A stretch of DNA of 64,000 bases from Allantophomopsis cytisporea (lineage: Eukaryota > Ascomycota > Leotiomycetes > Phacidiales > Phacidiaceae). The notes beneath the pieces were generated by a model that made no database searches, was not told the DNA's origin, and worked only from the letters and a program-made list of their open reading frames with translations. The stretch spans positions 1,240,001-1,304,000 of the forward strand of contig CP103034.1 in assembly GCA_024752435.1 (NCBI GenBank), written 5' to 3'. A program made the position numbers and the translations under genes. Each line of letters opens with the position of its first letter. Position 1 is the stretch's first letter. This document shows positions 45,947 to 58,285 of the stretch, piece after piece.

Positions 45947-48900
45947 CTTGAGTGGTTGTTCTGGGGGTGTTGAAGCTCTACGAGTATTGTTGTTCTCAGG
46001 TGGATATGGTGGAGGTGAAGTGGAGAGCTTCAAAGGTGTAATAGGTAGAGGAATTTCAGAGGCCGGGTCGGGTTCTTCAACAAGCTGGTGATCAGTATTT
46101 GTTGACAATTGATCAATGTTTCTCTGCTTGATCAAATCGTAGAAGGAAGGACGACCTCTCAAGCTTGGTCTTAGTCCAACTTGCATGCGATCGTTAAGCG
46201 GATGGTGGTGCTTTCGAAGCTCTACGGTTGCCAGTTGGCGATAAGACAACCGTTTTGGTGACGAATTGGCACAACCTTACGGGGAGCTTCAGGCAGCTAT
46301 GGATTAACTCGAGCGGGTATTCAACCTTTTGATTTGACGTCCTTCATAAGGTGGGGGGATCATGAATATGGGACCGGAAGCTGGAGGAGAAGCTGTTGAT
46401 GTTTGTTTTTTTTTTCGTTTCCTTCGTCCCGACTGCTTCTTTGTGGTTTCTGAGTCTTCTAGAGCAAGGTAAGAAGACAAGGGAAGGTAAGTAAACCATT
46501 CCTCTTCAAATTTACTCCGTAGGTAGGTAGGTGCTTGCTCTGGCAGTCCGTCGTTAGCTGCCCTGCACTTCCATGCGAGCTCAGCCTAGAGTTGCTGGAA
46601 ACAAGACGAGCATGTTATTGGTGAGGCCTAGTAGGCATCCGTAGCATTATCGCACGGTAGACTTACTAGGACTATCCCATAGGTGTCGAGGAGAAGCAAG
46701 ACTACCTTACATACAGTATCTCATCATCACACCTTAGGACAAGAAGTAGAGGAGAGCCGACATCAGGAGCATGCAAAGACGCGCAGGTTGTCCATTGTAG
46801 TGCAGTTACTCCGATGAGATCCTAGGCAGGTAGATCTATACAAGAGTAGTGCGATACTTGTTTTATGGGTGACGGATGGTACAGTACATACTGCGCTGTA
46901 AATGCATACATATCTATGTAGGTACAATGTCCAAAGCTTCATTCTCAGTTCTCTCGCCTTCTCCTAAACAATGCTTCATACTTTTCTATTTTCTGTTGTG
47001 CCTATATGGTGTTTGTGGTAGGTACCTATCTATCTCATCTGACTCAACTCCAAGTCAGATCTGACGACTACAGGTGCTGTATATAATTGTATTCCTGGTT
47101 ATCCCAAGAAATTTGATGGTCACGCTGTCTTCCTGTAATTCGGAATTGGCACTGAGAGACAAGTCTCAGTGCAATGAGCATGTGGACATATTTTCTTACA
47201 TGGAGACCAACAGAATCTCAAATCACAATATTCCTTTGCTTCTATGTACACACGCATCCAGTGTTGAGGTGTTACAAAACCAGCGCAGGCATGTTCACAA
47301 CCTCTCACCTCTCTCCTTCCATTGCTCTTATGCGTCGCAACAAACAAAACAAAAAAAACATATCAAGAGAACGGATCTACCGTGTAAATGTATGTCTGTA
47401 TGTAATATGCTTGTAAACTATATGAGTCTGTTCCAGCAGGTAAACTATCATATATTATTTACAATGCGTTGAACTTGGAGCGGAATACTTTCTGAGAAAG
47501 GCACCACCAGTATCATCTCGCACATCAGTCTTAAGTACATGATCCAACCATACACACTCAAGACAAACATGTTATAGCTCCTCTAATGAAAGGATTGCAA
47601 ATCATCACGTTACCAAAATGACCTGATAGTCTGTCACAATAAAGGACAATACGTTGTTTAATGAAATTGCGAAGCTTATTTGTTTGCGACATACCGTATC
47701 CCATACCGTTCAGCTCTCTCGCTCCCGCAAACAGATTACTTTCTCGACTTCGAAGTACATCGAAATACATATAATTCAGCATCGAGCCTGGAGAATCTTC
47801 ATGTACTCCCTGCCCACTGTACTTGTATCGCTCCACAGTCCATATAGGGTACTCCTCAGATGCTTCAAAAAGCAAAGGCCTTTAGTTTGGACTTGTTGGG
47901 AAAGCTCATCATTGCATGACTCGTATCACTTGAAGTAAGCATATTACTGTTCCAACTGCCTATTCTTACTGTATCTCAAGTGTATAGTATGTACAGTACA
48001 GTACTAAGTATAGTAAATCACCCCTACAGTGCATAGGAGGGAGAACATAGTGGTCAGAGCATGTGTTGATTGTTTCTTCAAGTAATCTATGTACGTATTC
48101 ATATATATCAGACGTATAATGTCGTCGTTTACCCTGCGGATAGTTCTTCTCTCCATATATTCTTTCTCGTATTATCATTGTTATTATTATCATTATTATT
48201 GTGCTGTAAACTATGTCTTACATGGTACAATACTGCGTACTTTGTCCCCTACTTTACTTAAACATCCCGGCGTCGCATTTGTATTGTGAAAAGACCCAAG
48301 CTTATGAGGTCACGGCAATCCACTCAGAGCTCTCGGGTCTCAGTAGTCCGCCATGTCCCTCCAACATCTCTAAGGGTAAACATTCCGCCCGCCTTAAAGT
48401 GTACCTTAGTTCCGCTATTGATCTCGACGATAAGGTAACGGGTAGCGACTCCAACTACCACCTTACAGAGCACCACCTCTACTCTCCGTAACGACGTTCA
48501 TCTCTACAACTCTGCCCGTCTGAGTAACTGTGTGTCCATTCAGACAACCTTCCACCAGACACATATCATCTCCATATCCCATCTCTTTCCGAACAAAGCG
48601 GCAGACCCGCCAAAAGTCGTCCTGGCAGACCAGGACACCACCACTCGTCACCCTATATCATCCCCAATCACTCCGACAACGCCATCAATCTCTTTCAACA
48701 CAGAAATACCGGCACCAACGACGATCAACATTGCAACTCGAAGCGAGCAGGATAACAGCACTCAGCAGCGTTCGCAGACCTCGGATCTTTCATCTACAGT
48801 CCCAGATACAATCACTGCTTCACAGGCCTCTTTGGATAGACGCCGCCAGAGAGTACCTTCCGAGAGTGAGGGGGAGGACGAAGGATCGGAGACAACTGCA

Positions 48901-48957
48901 GATCACGAACGCTCTCGCTCTTTTCAAGGGCACCGAGCTAAACGAAGGCGTCCAAAT
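45947..48957. other. Divergent region upstream of VMA1 and GID7
   Basis: About 3 kb. Next to VMA1 the minus frame stays open in phase with the start back to an ATG at 46186. The right end (about 48439-48957) is an open plus frame, Ser/Thr-rich and without an ATG, that leads into GID7 and may be coding through an unresolved 5' exon. Between them is AT-rich DNA with TTATTA-type repeats near 48180 and no other supported gene. Confidence 0.55.
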
Positions 48958-51094
48958 ATGATGGGACAGGCCGACGGTGAGAGCAGCACCTCGAACGGAA
49001 CTTCGAGGCCTGTCTCGAATGGATCTCGTCCCTCTACGCTCCAGAAGGTATCGAATGCGGCAAATGGTAATCACAAACAACAGCAGTCCGTTACAAATGG
49101 ATCTTTATACACAAATGGCGATTCTCACCTGGTAAAGACTAAAGCGAAATATATTGGCCACGACCGCGAGGAGGTTACTCGTCTGTTGATTCAAACTCTC
49201 GAAGATTTAGGCTACAACGATGCTGCAGCGACCCTTTCTTCAGAGAGCGGGTTCAACCTTGAGGATCCGTCTGTTGCTGCGTTACGAAATGCTGTGTTGC
49301 ATGGTCAGTGGCTAGAGGCTGAGGCATTACTGCTTGGAGGATCTGGACATACGGATGAAGGGGGAGTTAGTATATATCCTCGAGGACTAGAGCTTGCGGA
49401 AGGCTGTGAGAAAAATGTGTTACGGTTTTGGCTACGTCAACAAAAGTTTCTAGAACTGCTTGAAGCTCGAGATACCGGGCGTGCCCTAATGGTTCTTCGT
49501 ACGGAGTTAACGCCACTCAATCAGGAAATTGGCAGATTGCACGAATTGTCAAGGTTCGTAAACAGCTTATTATTTGTTGGTTATTACTGCAAAGCGGCAA
49601 GCTGATGCAAAGTTTGTGCAGTTATTTGATGTGCCAGTCTGCAGAAGATCTCAGGATCAGAGCAAATTGGGATGGTATACATGGCAACTCGCGACAGATT
49701 TTACTGTCGAATCTTTCAAGTGAGTAACTTCTCCCTACAAAGAAAATTTTAAGGAAAAAGAAAAAAAGAGACACATATGATTCTTATTATAAGCAGCGGA
49801 AATATCCACGTATTCCTTATCACTAACCCCTACTTAGAATGTATCTCGCCCTCCGTTATGATACCGGAACATCGTTTGGCTACACTACTTCACCAGGTCA
49901 AGCAAAGACAGATCGACAATTGTTTATATCACAATACGTCACAATCTCCGTCCTTATTCTGTGATCATATGTGCGACAAAAATGACTTTCCTCGGAGGAC
50001 TGTCCACATACTTGAGCCCCATACTGGCGAAGTTTGGCAGCTGGCCTTTTCGCATGACGGCACACGACTAGCTAGCTGTGGGGGTGACGGTTCTGCAATC
50101 ATTACAGATATTTCCAGCATGGAGACAATACTTACGCTAAGCGAACACGACAGTGGTATTGGAACACTGGCCTGGAGTCCTGACGACAGTCTTCTCCTTA
50201 CATGTTCAACTGACAAGACAGCCCGGTTATGGGATGTTAAGGCAAGTTTGATGCCAGATTTGTTCCCGGCTCACCACAACTAACTGAAAATATAGACTGG
50301 CGAATGTAAGCAGACTTATCGATACAATGAGCCTGTCACTAGCTGTGCTTGGTCTCCTGATGGCCGCTCTTTCGTTACCGGGTGTCTTTCAAAAGAGAGG
50401 AGCTTGTGTCAATGGAGCCTAGATGGAGATCTCATTCATGACTGGGGTCGCCCTCACCGAGTTCAAGACCTTTCTATATCTTGTGATGGCCATCGTTTGA
50501 TTGCTATGGACAATAACGCTCAGTTACATTACTATAATTTCGTGACACGAGCACTTGTCAGTGAGATACATCTGAAAGTTGGACTTTCTTCGGTCTCTTT
50601 TAGTCAAAATTCCCACGATGTCCTTGTTAACAGGACCGATGGCAAGACTATATTGGTTGACGTCGATAGTGAGAGTGTGATTAAGACGTATGATGGCTAC
50701 AGGGACGACGAAAGAGATAAGGTAGTGATAAGAAGCACGTTTGGAGGTGCCAATGAGAATTTCGTTGTTAGCGGTACCAGGGGTGAGCAGTCATATTCCG
50801 TGAACCGAGTTGAATGGCATACTGATACAAGTCAGATGGTACTGTTTATATCTGGCATAAGGAGAACTCACGGCTTATCGAAAAGTTGAAGGGGCATTCC
50901 AAGGGTTGCTGCAATTCCGTCTCTTGGAACCCTCGAGACCCCGGCATGTTTGCTTCTGCTGGCGATGATGGTAGCATTCGAATGTAAGTGCACGGGTATC
51001 TAATATCTGTACAACTGTCTTACTAATTTCAAATAGTTGGGCAACAGATAAGTCAGCGGCGAGAATTGTAAATTCCCTATCTCAGACAATCTGA
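48958..51094 (+). CDS. GID7: Gid7/WDR26-type subunit of the GID/CTLH E3 ligase
   Basis: Six exons (48958..49553, 49613..49719, 49838..50241, 50296..50782, 50836..50983, 51037..51094) give 599 residues from the first in-frame ATG. After a Ser/Asn-rich N-terminus come a LisH/CTLH region (EEVTRLLIQTLEDLGYNDAA, then AVLHGQWLEAEALLL and FWLRQQKFLELLEA). The linker CQSAEDLRIRANWDG and ISPSVMIPEHRLATLL are typical of WDR26/Gid7. WD40 repeats follow (GEVWQLAFSHDGTRLASCGG, STDKTARLWDVK, VSWNPRDPGMFASAGDDGS). GID degrades gluconeogenic enzymes when glucose returns. The third intron uses a GC donor (GCAAGT). The 5' end is uncertain: the frame stays open about 500 nt upstream without an ATG, and an exon from 48304 spliced to 48469 would be in phase. 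Confidence 0.9.
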
Positions 51095-51424
51095 GCATTC
51101 AGCACATAGTTGTTGTGCATAACTTTTCAAGGTTTCCATCCTCTGGTATGTGAGGACTGGCGGGTAGATGGAAGGTCAATACCAGTATGGCTAGCATTTG
51201 AGGGGCATATTCCAGTGGCGTTGGTTGATGTAAGGTTGCGGTATAAGGTATCAGGAGTTCACCGAAGGGGTCATGGCTAGATGAATTCATGTCATAGATT
51301 GAGCAGGTTTGAATATGCTTAATTATACAATGGTAACATTTGACAATACACTAGCTAGTTCGAAGTTGAGGTTCGAAGTTGAGGTCCAATGGTATTCGCT
51401 TTACCGTCAATTCTAGAGGACATT
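51095..51424. other. Convergent spacer, GID7 / ribokinase
   Basis: 330 bp containing both 3' flanks. No gene seen. Confidence 0.7.
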
Positions 51425-52381
51425 CTAGATCTCATCTAACCAAGGAATAGCATCTTGTGCTCCGGGCTTCTCGACAGTCTTTCCAGCAGCCCGGCAGGCC
51501 CATCTCACACTTTCTTCCATACCAACTGCACTCACTATTTTTACCGCATATGCTCCAACGAACGTATCACCTGCAGCGGTAGTATCGACCACTTTTTCCA
51601 CCCTCTCAGCTGGCACATGCATTCCCTTTCCTTTCGCTTCCGAGAAATATGCTCCTTTGGCGCCTAAAGTGATGACGACATATTTGACGCCCTTTGAGTG
51701 GAACTCGTCAGCGATGCCGCCAACATCAGTACCTAGTTCCTCGACTTCTTCTGCTTTTCTTCCAGACAAAATTGCGGCTTCTGACTCATTCAGAATTAGA
51801 TGTGTGATTGCCGAAAACGCGCTTGCAGGAAGTTCTACGGCGGGTGCAGGATTCAGTAAGACTGCGATACTCTGCTCTTTCGCTGTCTCTAGGATTTGCA
51901 GCACAGTCGGTATAGGGATTTCCAGCTGCAAGACAAGTATATCTGGTCTTGGTGATCCAAAGGAGCTGATATCCGTGAAGTCTTCGGGCTGCAGAGTATG
52001 ATTTGCTCCAGGATTGAGAAGAATTCGGTTTTCGCCCGAAGATTCCTCCACGAGAATGACTGCTACACCGGTCGTTTGCCCTTGCACTATATTTACTCCC
52101 CTGATATCAATGCCATCCTTCTCCAGTCCCTTCACAAGTGATGGACCAAACTCATCTGCGCCTACGGCTCCGATCATCTTCACAGTCACATCGCTATGAG
52201 TTTTGGAAGCTTTGGATGATGAGAGACGCGCAGCAGCGACAGCCTGGTTGGCTCCTTTTCCGCCAGACCCCGTGCCAAATGAGCTTGCTGTTAGGGTCTC
52301 GCCGCCCACAGGGACTCGGGGAGTAGTTGTGACAAGATCTGTGTTCAATGAACCAATGACAGTGATTGTATGGCCCGCCAT
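51425..52381 (-). CDS. RBK1: Ribokinase
   Basis: A single exon of 318 residues. It phosphorylates D-ribose at O5 using ATP, feeding ribose into the pentose-phosphate and nucleotide pools. The PfkB fold is complete: substrate-side motif GSLNTDLV near the N-terminus, GSGGKGANQAV (Gly-rich, 38-48), NESEAAIL in the middle, and the C-terminal PfkB signature DTTAAGDTFVGAY with catalytic Asp272. Length is normal for ribokinase. The ATG is followed at once by strand 1 (TITVIGSL), so the start is firm. It is divergent from VPS1 across about 960 bp. Confidence 0.95.
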   Translation of the reverse strand: MAGHTITVIGSLNTDLVTTTPRVPVGGETLTASSFGTGSGGKGANQAVAAARLSSSKASKTHSDVTVKMIGAVGADEFGPSLVKGLEKDGIDIRGVNIVQGQTTGVAVILVEESSGENRILLNPGANHTLQPEDFTDISSFGSPRPDILVLQLEIPIPTVLQILETAKEQSIAVLLNPAPAVELPASAFSAITHLILNESEAAILSGRKAEEVEELGTDVGGIADEFHSKGVKYVVITLGAKGAYFSEAKGKGMHVPAERVEKVVDTTAAGDTFVGAYAVKIVSAVGMEESVRWACRAAGKTVEKPGAQDAIPWLDEI

Positions 52382-53339
52382 CTGGAATTAGAGTCTGTAA
52401 ATTTTTGTAGGTATCAACCAAATTTCAGGTTCAGCGTGATGTCAAAGGGTGTAGTGCAAGAGTGGCAGGGCAGAAATGCTCTGAACGTCGATGAGCCAGG
52501 TCGATATTTTATTCACGTGATGGTATGGATGCTATCAGATGGTGTTGTGGGGGACCTTGAACACTCCACGATGACATCTTCGTCTCGCGTCGGACAATAA
52601 TGTAGTCAAAGCTTCTAATAACTCAAGTTATATAATAGCATGCATTACTATATCACGTCCTCGACTCCATACCTCGTCACATGAAACCGAAATATCCAGT
52701 CACGAAAGTGAACTTCTCTGCCTGTATTTTCATTTTTTCACGTCAGCCTGGATCAGGCAGAGAGGGTTGAGGGAGAGTCGTCACGGCCGCAAGTATTCTT
52801 GGGAAGCTTGAGGCGCTGATAGCGCAGATTCGTTGAGTAAAGGGTATCTACCTACCTATTCCAGCATCATGTACTGCGGAAGAAGTCGAAGCATTGTCTT
52901 TTCGCATATAAACAAATGAGAAAAGAACAGGGAATCAAAGATATGAGAGATGTCTATTGAAACAACAATTTAACCGTCACGAAGGAAACAAACATAAGTG
53001 AGTCCTTGAAATTCAATGTACTACGTAGTACTCTATCTTATCTCAGGTGCCTTTACTCGAATCGTGCCTAACGAATAACGCCAACGAAATTGCCCCTGTG
53101 TCTTTCTGCACTCCTCGCATTTGAGGCTGCCATACGTCAGCCACACCTTAGGTAGTTTTAGCCACCGCTGCGTCGTCAACAGCCACGACAACCAGGCAGC
53201 TCGCGAATGCGGTGACAGACAACATAACCATTCCCACAACGCCCGCTTCTTACAATACTTTCCTCAATAAAAGATCACATTTGTCTTTGATCATCTCAAA
53301 TCTGTCGCATAACCTGGGAATATCTATACTTGGCGCATC
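52382..53339. other. Divergent promoter region, RBK1 / VPS1
   Basis: 958 bp with no supported gene. It includes a TACCTACCTA word near 52850 and C/T-rich DNA close to the VPS1 start. Confidence 0.6.
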
Positions 53340-55585
53340 ATGGCCTCTCAAGGCGGTATCTCAGATCCCGGTCTCATCACGTAGGGTCCCCTTAAGCTTC
53401 CGCCTTGCGATACCATACTAACAGCTTTCATAGACTCGTCAACAAGCTCCAGGACGTTTTCACAACTGTCGGTGTACAGAATCCCATCGATCTTCCTCAG
53501 ATCGTAGTAGTAGGCAGTCAGTCTAGTGGAAAGAGTTCCGTGTTGGAGAACATAGTAGGTAGAGATTTGTGAGTTGGATCCCATCCGCACACAACCGATC
53601 TTACACTTTCTGACTGACGATAGTTTACCACGAGGTACTGGTATTGTTACACGAAGACCGCTTGTTCTGCAGCTCATCAATCGCGCACCTGCTGCGAACA
53701 CGAATGGCGAAGTATCAACCGACAATGATAAGGAGGCCAATGTCAATGAGTGGGGTGAATTCCTCCATATCCCTGGCCAGAAATTCCACGACTTCAATAA
53801 GATCCGGGATGAAATCGTGAAGGAGACAGAGGCAAAGACTGGAAGGAATGCTGGAATCTCACCCGCACCCATCAATCTCAGAATTTACTCTCCAAATGTC
53901 CTTACTCTTACACTCGTTGACTTGCCGGGTCTCACAAAGGTGCCAGTGGGCGATCAGCCAAGAGATATTGAGAGACAGATCAGGGAAATGGTGCTAAAGC
54001 AAATCAGCAAGCCAAATGCTATCATACTCGCTGTTACGGGTGCGAATACTGATCTGGCTAACTCTGATGGTCTCAAACTTGCAAGAGAGGTAGACCCTGA
54101 AGGTCAGAGAACTATCGGTGTATTGACCAAGGTCGACTTGATGGATGACGGAACCGATGTGGTGGACATCCTAGCTGGAAGAATTATTCCTTTAAGACTG
54201 GGATATGTTCCAGTCGTCAACCGAGGACAGAGAGATATTGACAACAAGAAGGCTATCACAGCTGCGTTGGAGAACGAGAAAAACTTCTTTGAGAATCACA
54301 AAGCTTACCGCAACAAGAGTTCTTACTGCGGAACCCCATATCTTGCTCGCAAGCTCAATCTTATCCTCATGATGCATATCAAGCAAACGCTTCCTGACAT
54401 CAAAGCTCGCATCTCCGCATCTTTACAGAAGTACACAACCGAACTCAGTGCACTTGGGGATTCCATGCTCGGAAACAGCGCTAACATCGTTCTCAACATC
54501 ATCACCGAATTCACTAATGAATGGAGAACAGTTCTCGATGGTAACAACACAGAGCTTTCAAGCAACGAATTGTCAGGGGGTGCTAGAATCAGTTTCGTTT
54601 TCCACGAACTATACTCAAATGGTGTCAAAGCTGTTGATCCTTTTGACCTGGTCAAGGACATTGACATCAGAACTATTCTTTACAATTCTTCTGGTTCATC
54701 TCCAGCTCTTTTCGTTGGTACCACCGCCTTCGAACTTATTGTCAAACAACAAATCAAGAGATTGGAGGAGCCATCGCTCAAGTGTGTATCTTTGGTCTAC
54801 GATGAACTTGTCAGAATCCTTACCCAGCTCCTTGGAAAACAACTGTTTCGTCGCTACCCGGGTCTTAAGGAGAAGTTCCATCAAGTTGTCATTAGTTTCT
54901 TCAAGAAGGTTATGGATCCTACAAACAAACTTGTCAAGGATTTGGTTGCCATGGAGGCATGCTATATCAACACAGGTCATCCAGATTTCTTAAATGGCCA
55001 CAGGGCTATGGCTATCGTCAATGAGCGTCATTCTGCCTCGAAGCCAGTACAGGTTGATCCTAAGACTGGAAAGCCGATCCCCGGGTCTGCCTCTACTCCG
55101 GTGAGAACCGCAAGCCCTACACTAGGTGGAGACATGGGTGATGCGAACGGAGGATTTTTTGGTAGCTTCTTTGCTTCTAAGAACAAAAAGAAGATGGCAG
55201 CAATGGAAGCGCCACCGCCAACGCTCAAGGCCTCTGGAACCTTGTCAGAGCGAGAAGGTGTAGAAGTTGAGGTTATCAAACTCCTCATCAATTCATACTA
55301 CAACATTGTGAAGCGCACAATGATTGATATGGTTCCAAAGGCTATCATGCTCAACCTTGTTCAGTAAGTCTGCACCATGTCACAGTCATAGGTGGATAAA
55401 GACTAACAGTATTCAGGTTTACAAAGGATGAGATGCAAAGAGAACTTCTCGAGCAAATGTACCGTACTGATCAGCTTGATGAGCTCCTCAAGGAATCTGA
55501 CTACACTGTCCGTCGCAGAAAAGAGTGTCAACAGATGGTCGAGTCGCTCTCCCGTGCAAGCGAGATTGTTAGTCAAGTTCAATAG
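53340..55585 (+). CDS. VPS1: Dynamin-related GTPase Vps1
   Basis: Four exons (53340..53380, 53434..53568, 53624..55363, 55417..55585) give 694 residues. Vps1 drives fission at endosomes, Golgi-to-vacuole transport and peroxisome division. The GTPase domain has P-loop GSQSSGKS (41-48), switch region LPRGTGIVTRRPLVLQ, DLPGLTKV and TKVDLMDDGTD. The stalk follows (for example LFRRYPGLKEKFHQVV), then a variable Gly/Ser/Pro insert (near nt 55050-55200). The C-terminal GTPase effector domain crosses the last intron (NSYYNIVKRTMIDMVPKAIM, then FTKDEMQRELLEQMY). There is no PH domain and no Pro-rich tail, which separates it from classical dynamins. All three introns are 53-55 bp with clean branch sites, and their removal restores the P-loop and GED. 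Confidence 0.97.
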
Positions 55586-56588
55586 GCTCCTAGGTATATT
55601 CTTCCGGCATCTAGTGGGAAGTGATACAACGAATTTATGGGATTGGCGGCCGAAAGGCTACCGTGAAGGTGGGAGATTATGAAACTTATACATACTTTCT
55701 GGTGGACTAGAATCATTTCTTTCAAGAGAGGTCGATGTGTTACGATACCTGTTTGGCGTCTTGTGTAATTTGGTATGCTGTGGTGGGTTAGAGGCAGAGG
55801 CAGGACATAGGGTCTGGTGTGTATGGAGGAAGCATATTGATGTGGTATTGAGAGAATATACTTCTGCGCTGCATCTGTCCTTGCTGCTTAAGCAACCATG
55901 TGTGGGAACATTAACGATATAGATCCAATAATATGCGAAAACTGTCTCACTCAACAAAAAAAAAAGGAAATCCGCTGCCAGATTTGGCAACTACCTGATA
56001 CATCCATGATTGGGATGCTATGAACCGTCTCTCTTCCCGAATATCTTCGTGGCTCCTTCTAGGCACAATATACACCCCTGTTGTCAACAAAGCTTGAACT
56101 TTCGAAGCGACACATGACAAACAACATTCAAAACAACTCAAGCATGGCTTGAAATGCGTAATCACTAAACATTACGTTCTCTCCGGTGTATTTATGCTAT
56201 AGTTCATGTAAGAAGCCGAAGTGGATGCACCTCGGCAACATCTAATCAAATACGAGCTCTTGGACGTTACATAGCAATTTTATTTTTATCCTTGCTCTCT
56301 GGCTTGATTCTATTAGCAACGGTAGCGATGCGCTTAGCCTGACCATTGTCATGGAAATGTTTTCTTGCCTAGAGCTGCCCACAACCCTGATGCGAGACGT
56401 ATTTGTATGGAGTATTAAATCCATGCCGGTTTGTGCTTTATATAGATCTCAGAACCGTCAACTTCATCACAATCTCCTGGTGTACACACTGACAGGAACG
56501 CCCTCCTTCGGAACACTTTTGTTTCACGTCTTGAACTAAGATATTCGACAACGTGGCGGCTGAAGCGCTTAGCTTCTCGAGCTGGGTT
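55586..56588. other. Intergenic, no gene seen
   Basis: 1 kb with the VPS1 3' flank and the likely promoter of the small spliced gene. No recognisable frame. Confidence 0.6.
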
Positions 56589-56884
56589 ATGTGCAGCAGT
56601 ATTGGGCGTAAGTCAAAAATATTTAGTATTTCAATAGATTTCCGACAGGTTTATACTAATGCTAGACTGCAGGTTCGAGACGTGCCTGGTTCCCCACCGC
56701 GTCCGCCAACAAATCCACCTCCAAGTCCAACATATACCACCATAATAACAACCCCAATATGAAACCAAATGGTAATCAAATTGACCCTCCCATCAAAGAC
56801 ATGCCAAAGGCTTATCAAAGATTTATAGTTGATGTTGAAAAGTTCGGCTGGCAAAATGATTTGCCTATTAGTCTCATTAATTAA
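56589..56884 (+). CDS. Small spliced protein, function unknown
   Basis: Two exons (56589..56607, 56673..56884) give 76 residues. The 65-bp intron has donor GTAAGT, a TACTAAT branch candidate and acceptor TGCAG. The second exon reads as a basic, Asn-rich stretch (RSRRAWFPTASANKS, HHNNNPNMKPNG) followed by a more ordered-looking end (MPKAYQRFIVDVEKFGWQND). I do not recognise it. The basic start could be a mitochondrial presequence, but that is a guess. The short first exon is the weakest part; the first Met is simply the only in-frame one. It converges on the racemase-like gene with 127 bp between stop codons. Confidence 0.5.
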
Positions 56885-57011
56885 GAATAGTGGCTAAAGA
56901 TTCGGAGAACGGGGGTCGACTCAGATTATTATACGAGCATGTATCGAGACTTCAGTAGAGAATAACCAATACCTAAGAAAGACTTTAACAAGCTCTTGAG
57001 TTGATGTGTGC

Positions 57012-58285
57012 TTATATCTTGGATGTGGTCGATTTTTTTACCAACCCGCCATTCTCAAAGTCAAAATTTACTCCAGCTTTCCAGCCCATCCATTGTTTTA
57101 ATGTCTCTTCTCCACCTTCTCCTGGTCTCAGTGGTATCCCAAGCCAGCCATCTCCTTCAATACCTCCTCCTTGACCTTCATATACGGGTCTCTTGCATTT
57201 CCCTTTTCGTAGAGCCAAACTGGGGGAGCCTGTGAGGGTTACTGAAGGCCGCTGGTCGCCCTCTCTTGACCTATTGTTTTCAAGCTCTTGAAAATCAAGT
57301 ACTGGTGTGACACAGGCATCTGTCCCATCAAAAACAGCCTCCCACTCCGCTCTGGTCTTCTTCTTGAATACTTGGGTAAATAGAAGAGTCATGTCCTCCC
57401 AAGTCTCGCGATCATCCCGTCTCTCTTCAATGCCTCTCCCGTTCAGCTCTAACCCCTTCAGGAGTGCTTTGAAGAATTGGGGTTCTAGAGATCCCACCGC
57501 CATAAACTTTCTATCCTTTGTCTCATAAGTATCATACCATGGACATCCGCTATCAAGAACATTGTCTCCACGAGGTCGATTCCACAGAGGAGTCTTCGTA
57601 CCGAATCTTGGAAATGTGGAGAGATAGGCACTTCCATCCACCATATTGGCTTCAATCACCTGCCCTTTCCCAGTCTTTGAACGACTAAGAAGCGCCAGCA
57701 AGATGCCCTGGAATAAATTCGCACCGCCTCCAGCGAAATCCCCCAGAACGTTAGCAGGAGGTAAAGGTTTCTCACCCTTTCGCCCAAATATAGACAGAGT
57801 CCCTGAGACAGCGATATAGTTAATGTCGTGGCCAGCCATGTCTTTATACTTCCCATCTCTTCTGAACCCCGTTATACGACCTATGATGATTTTGGGATTG
57901 ATCGTTTGCAGAACGTCGGGTCCAAGACCAAGTTTTTCGAGAACGCCGGGTCGAAAAGGATCAATGACAACATCGATGTGAGCTACAAGGGCTTTGATAA
58001 AGTCAACTCCGAATGGCGATTTCAAATCTACTGCTATTGATGATTTATGGCGAGTCAACAGATCGTTTGTTGGTGGCGGTGGTTTGTCAGTATATGTATG
58101 GCCCGGTACTGCTCGGTCTACTCGCAGTACAGATGCACCATTATCGGCGAGAAGCAAGCCTGCAAATGGTCCTTTGGTGTTGTTAGATTCTGGGCATAAG
58201 GTATGTGAAGTACGCAGTATTTACCTGGCGCTAGTCCAGCAAACTCAAGTACACGAATTCCCATTAATGCAGGCGGCGAAGTCAT
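57012..58285 (-). CDS. CoA-transferase family III / alpha-methylacyl-CoA racemase-like
   Basis: Two exons, complement(58225..58285) and complement(57012..58171), give 406 residues. The first exon carries the family opening (LMGIRVLEFAGLAPG) and the join gives GPFAGLLLADNGASVLRVDR, the usual CoA-binding start of CaiB/BaiF proteins. Later blocks are DLKSPFGVDFIKALV, VVIDPFRPGVLEKLGLGP and ITGFRRDGKYKDMAGHDINY, the last with the catalytic-pair His. LGDFAGGGANLFQGIL holds the partner Asp. These His/Asp residues are those used for proton exchange in alpha-methylacyl-CoA racemase, so racemisation of branched acyl-CoA before beta-oxidation is likelier than CoA transfer. No obvious C-terminal SKL peroxisomal signal is present (it ends KSTTSKI). 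The 53-bp intron has normal ends. Confidence 0.9.
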
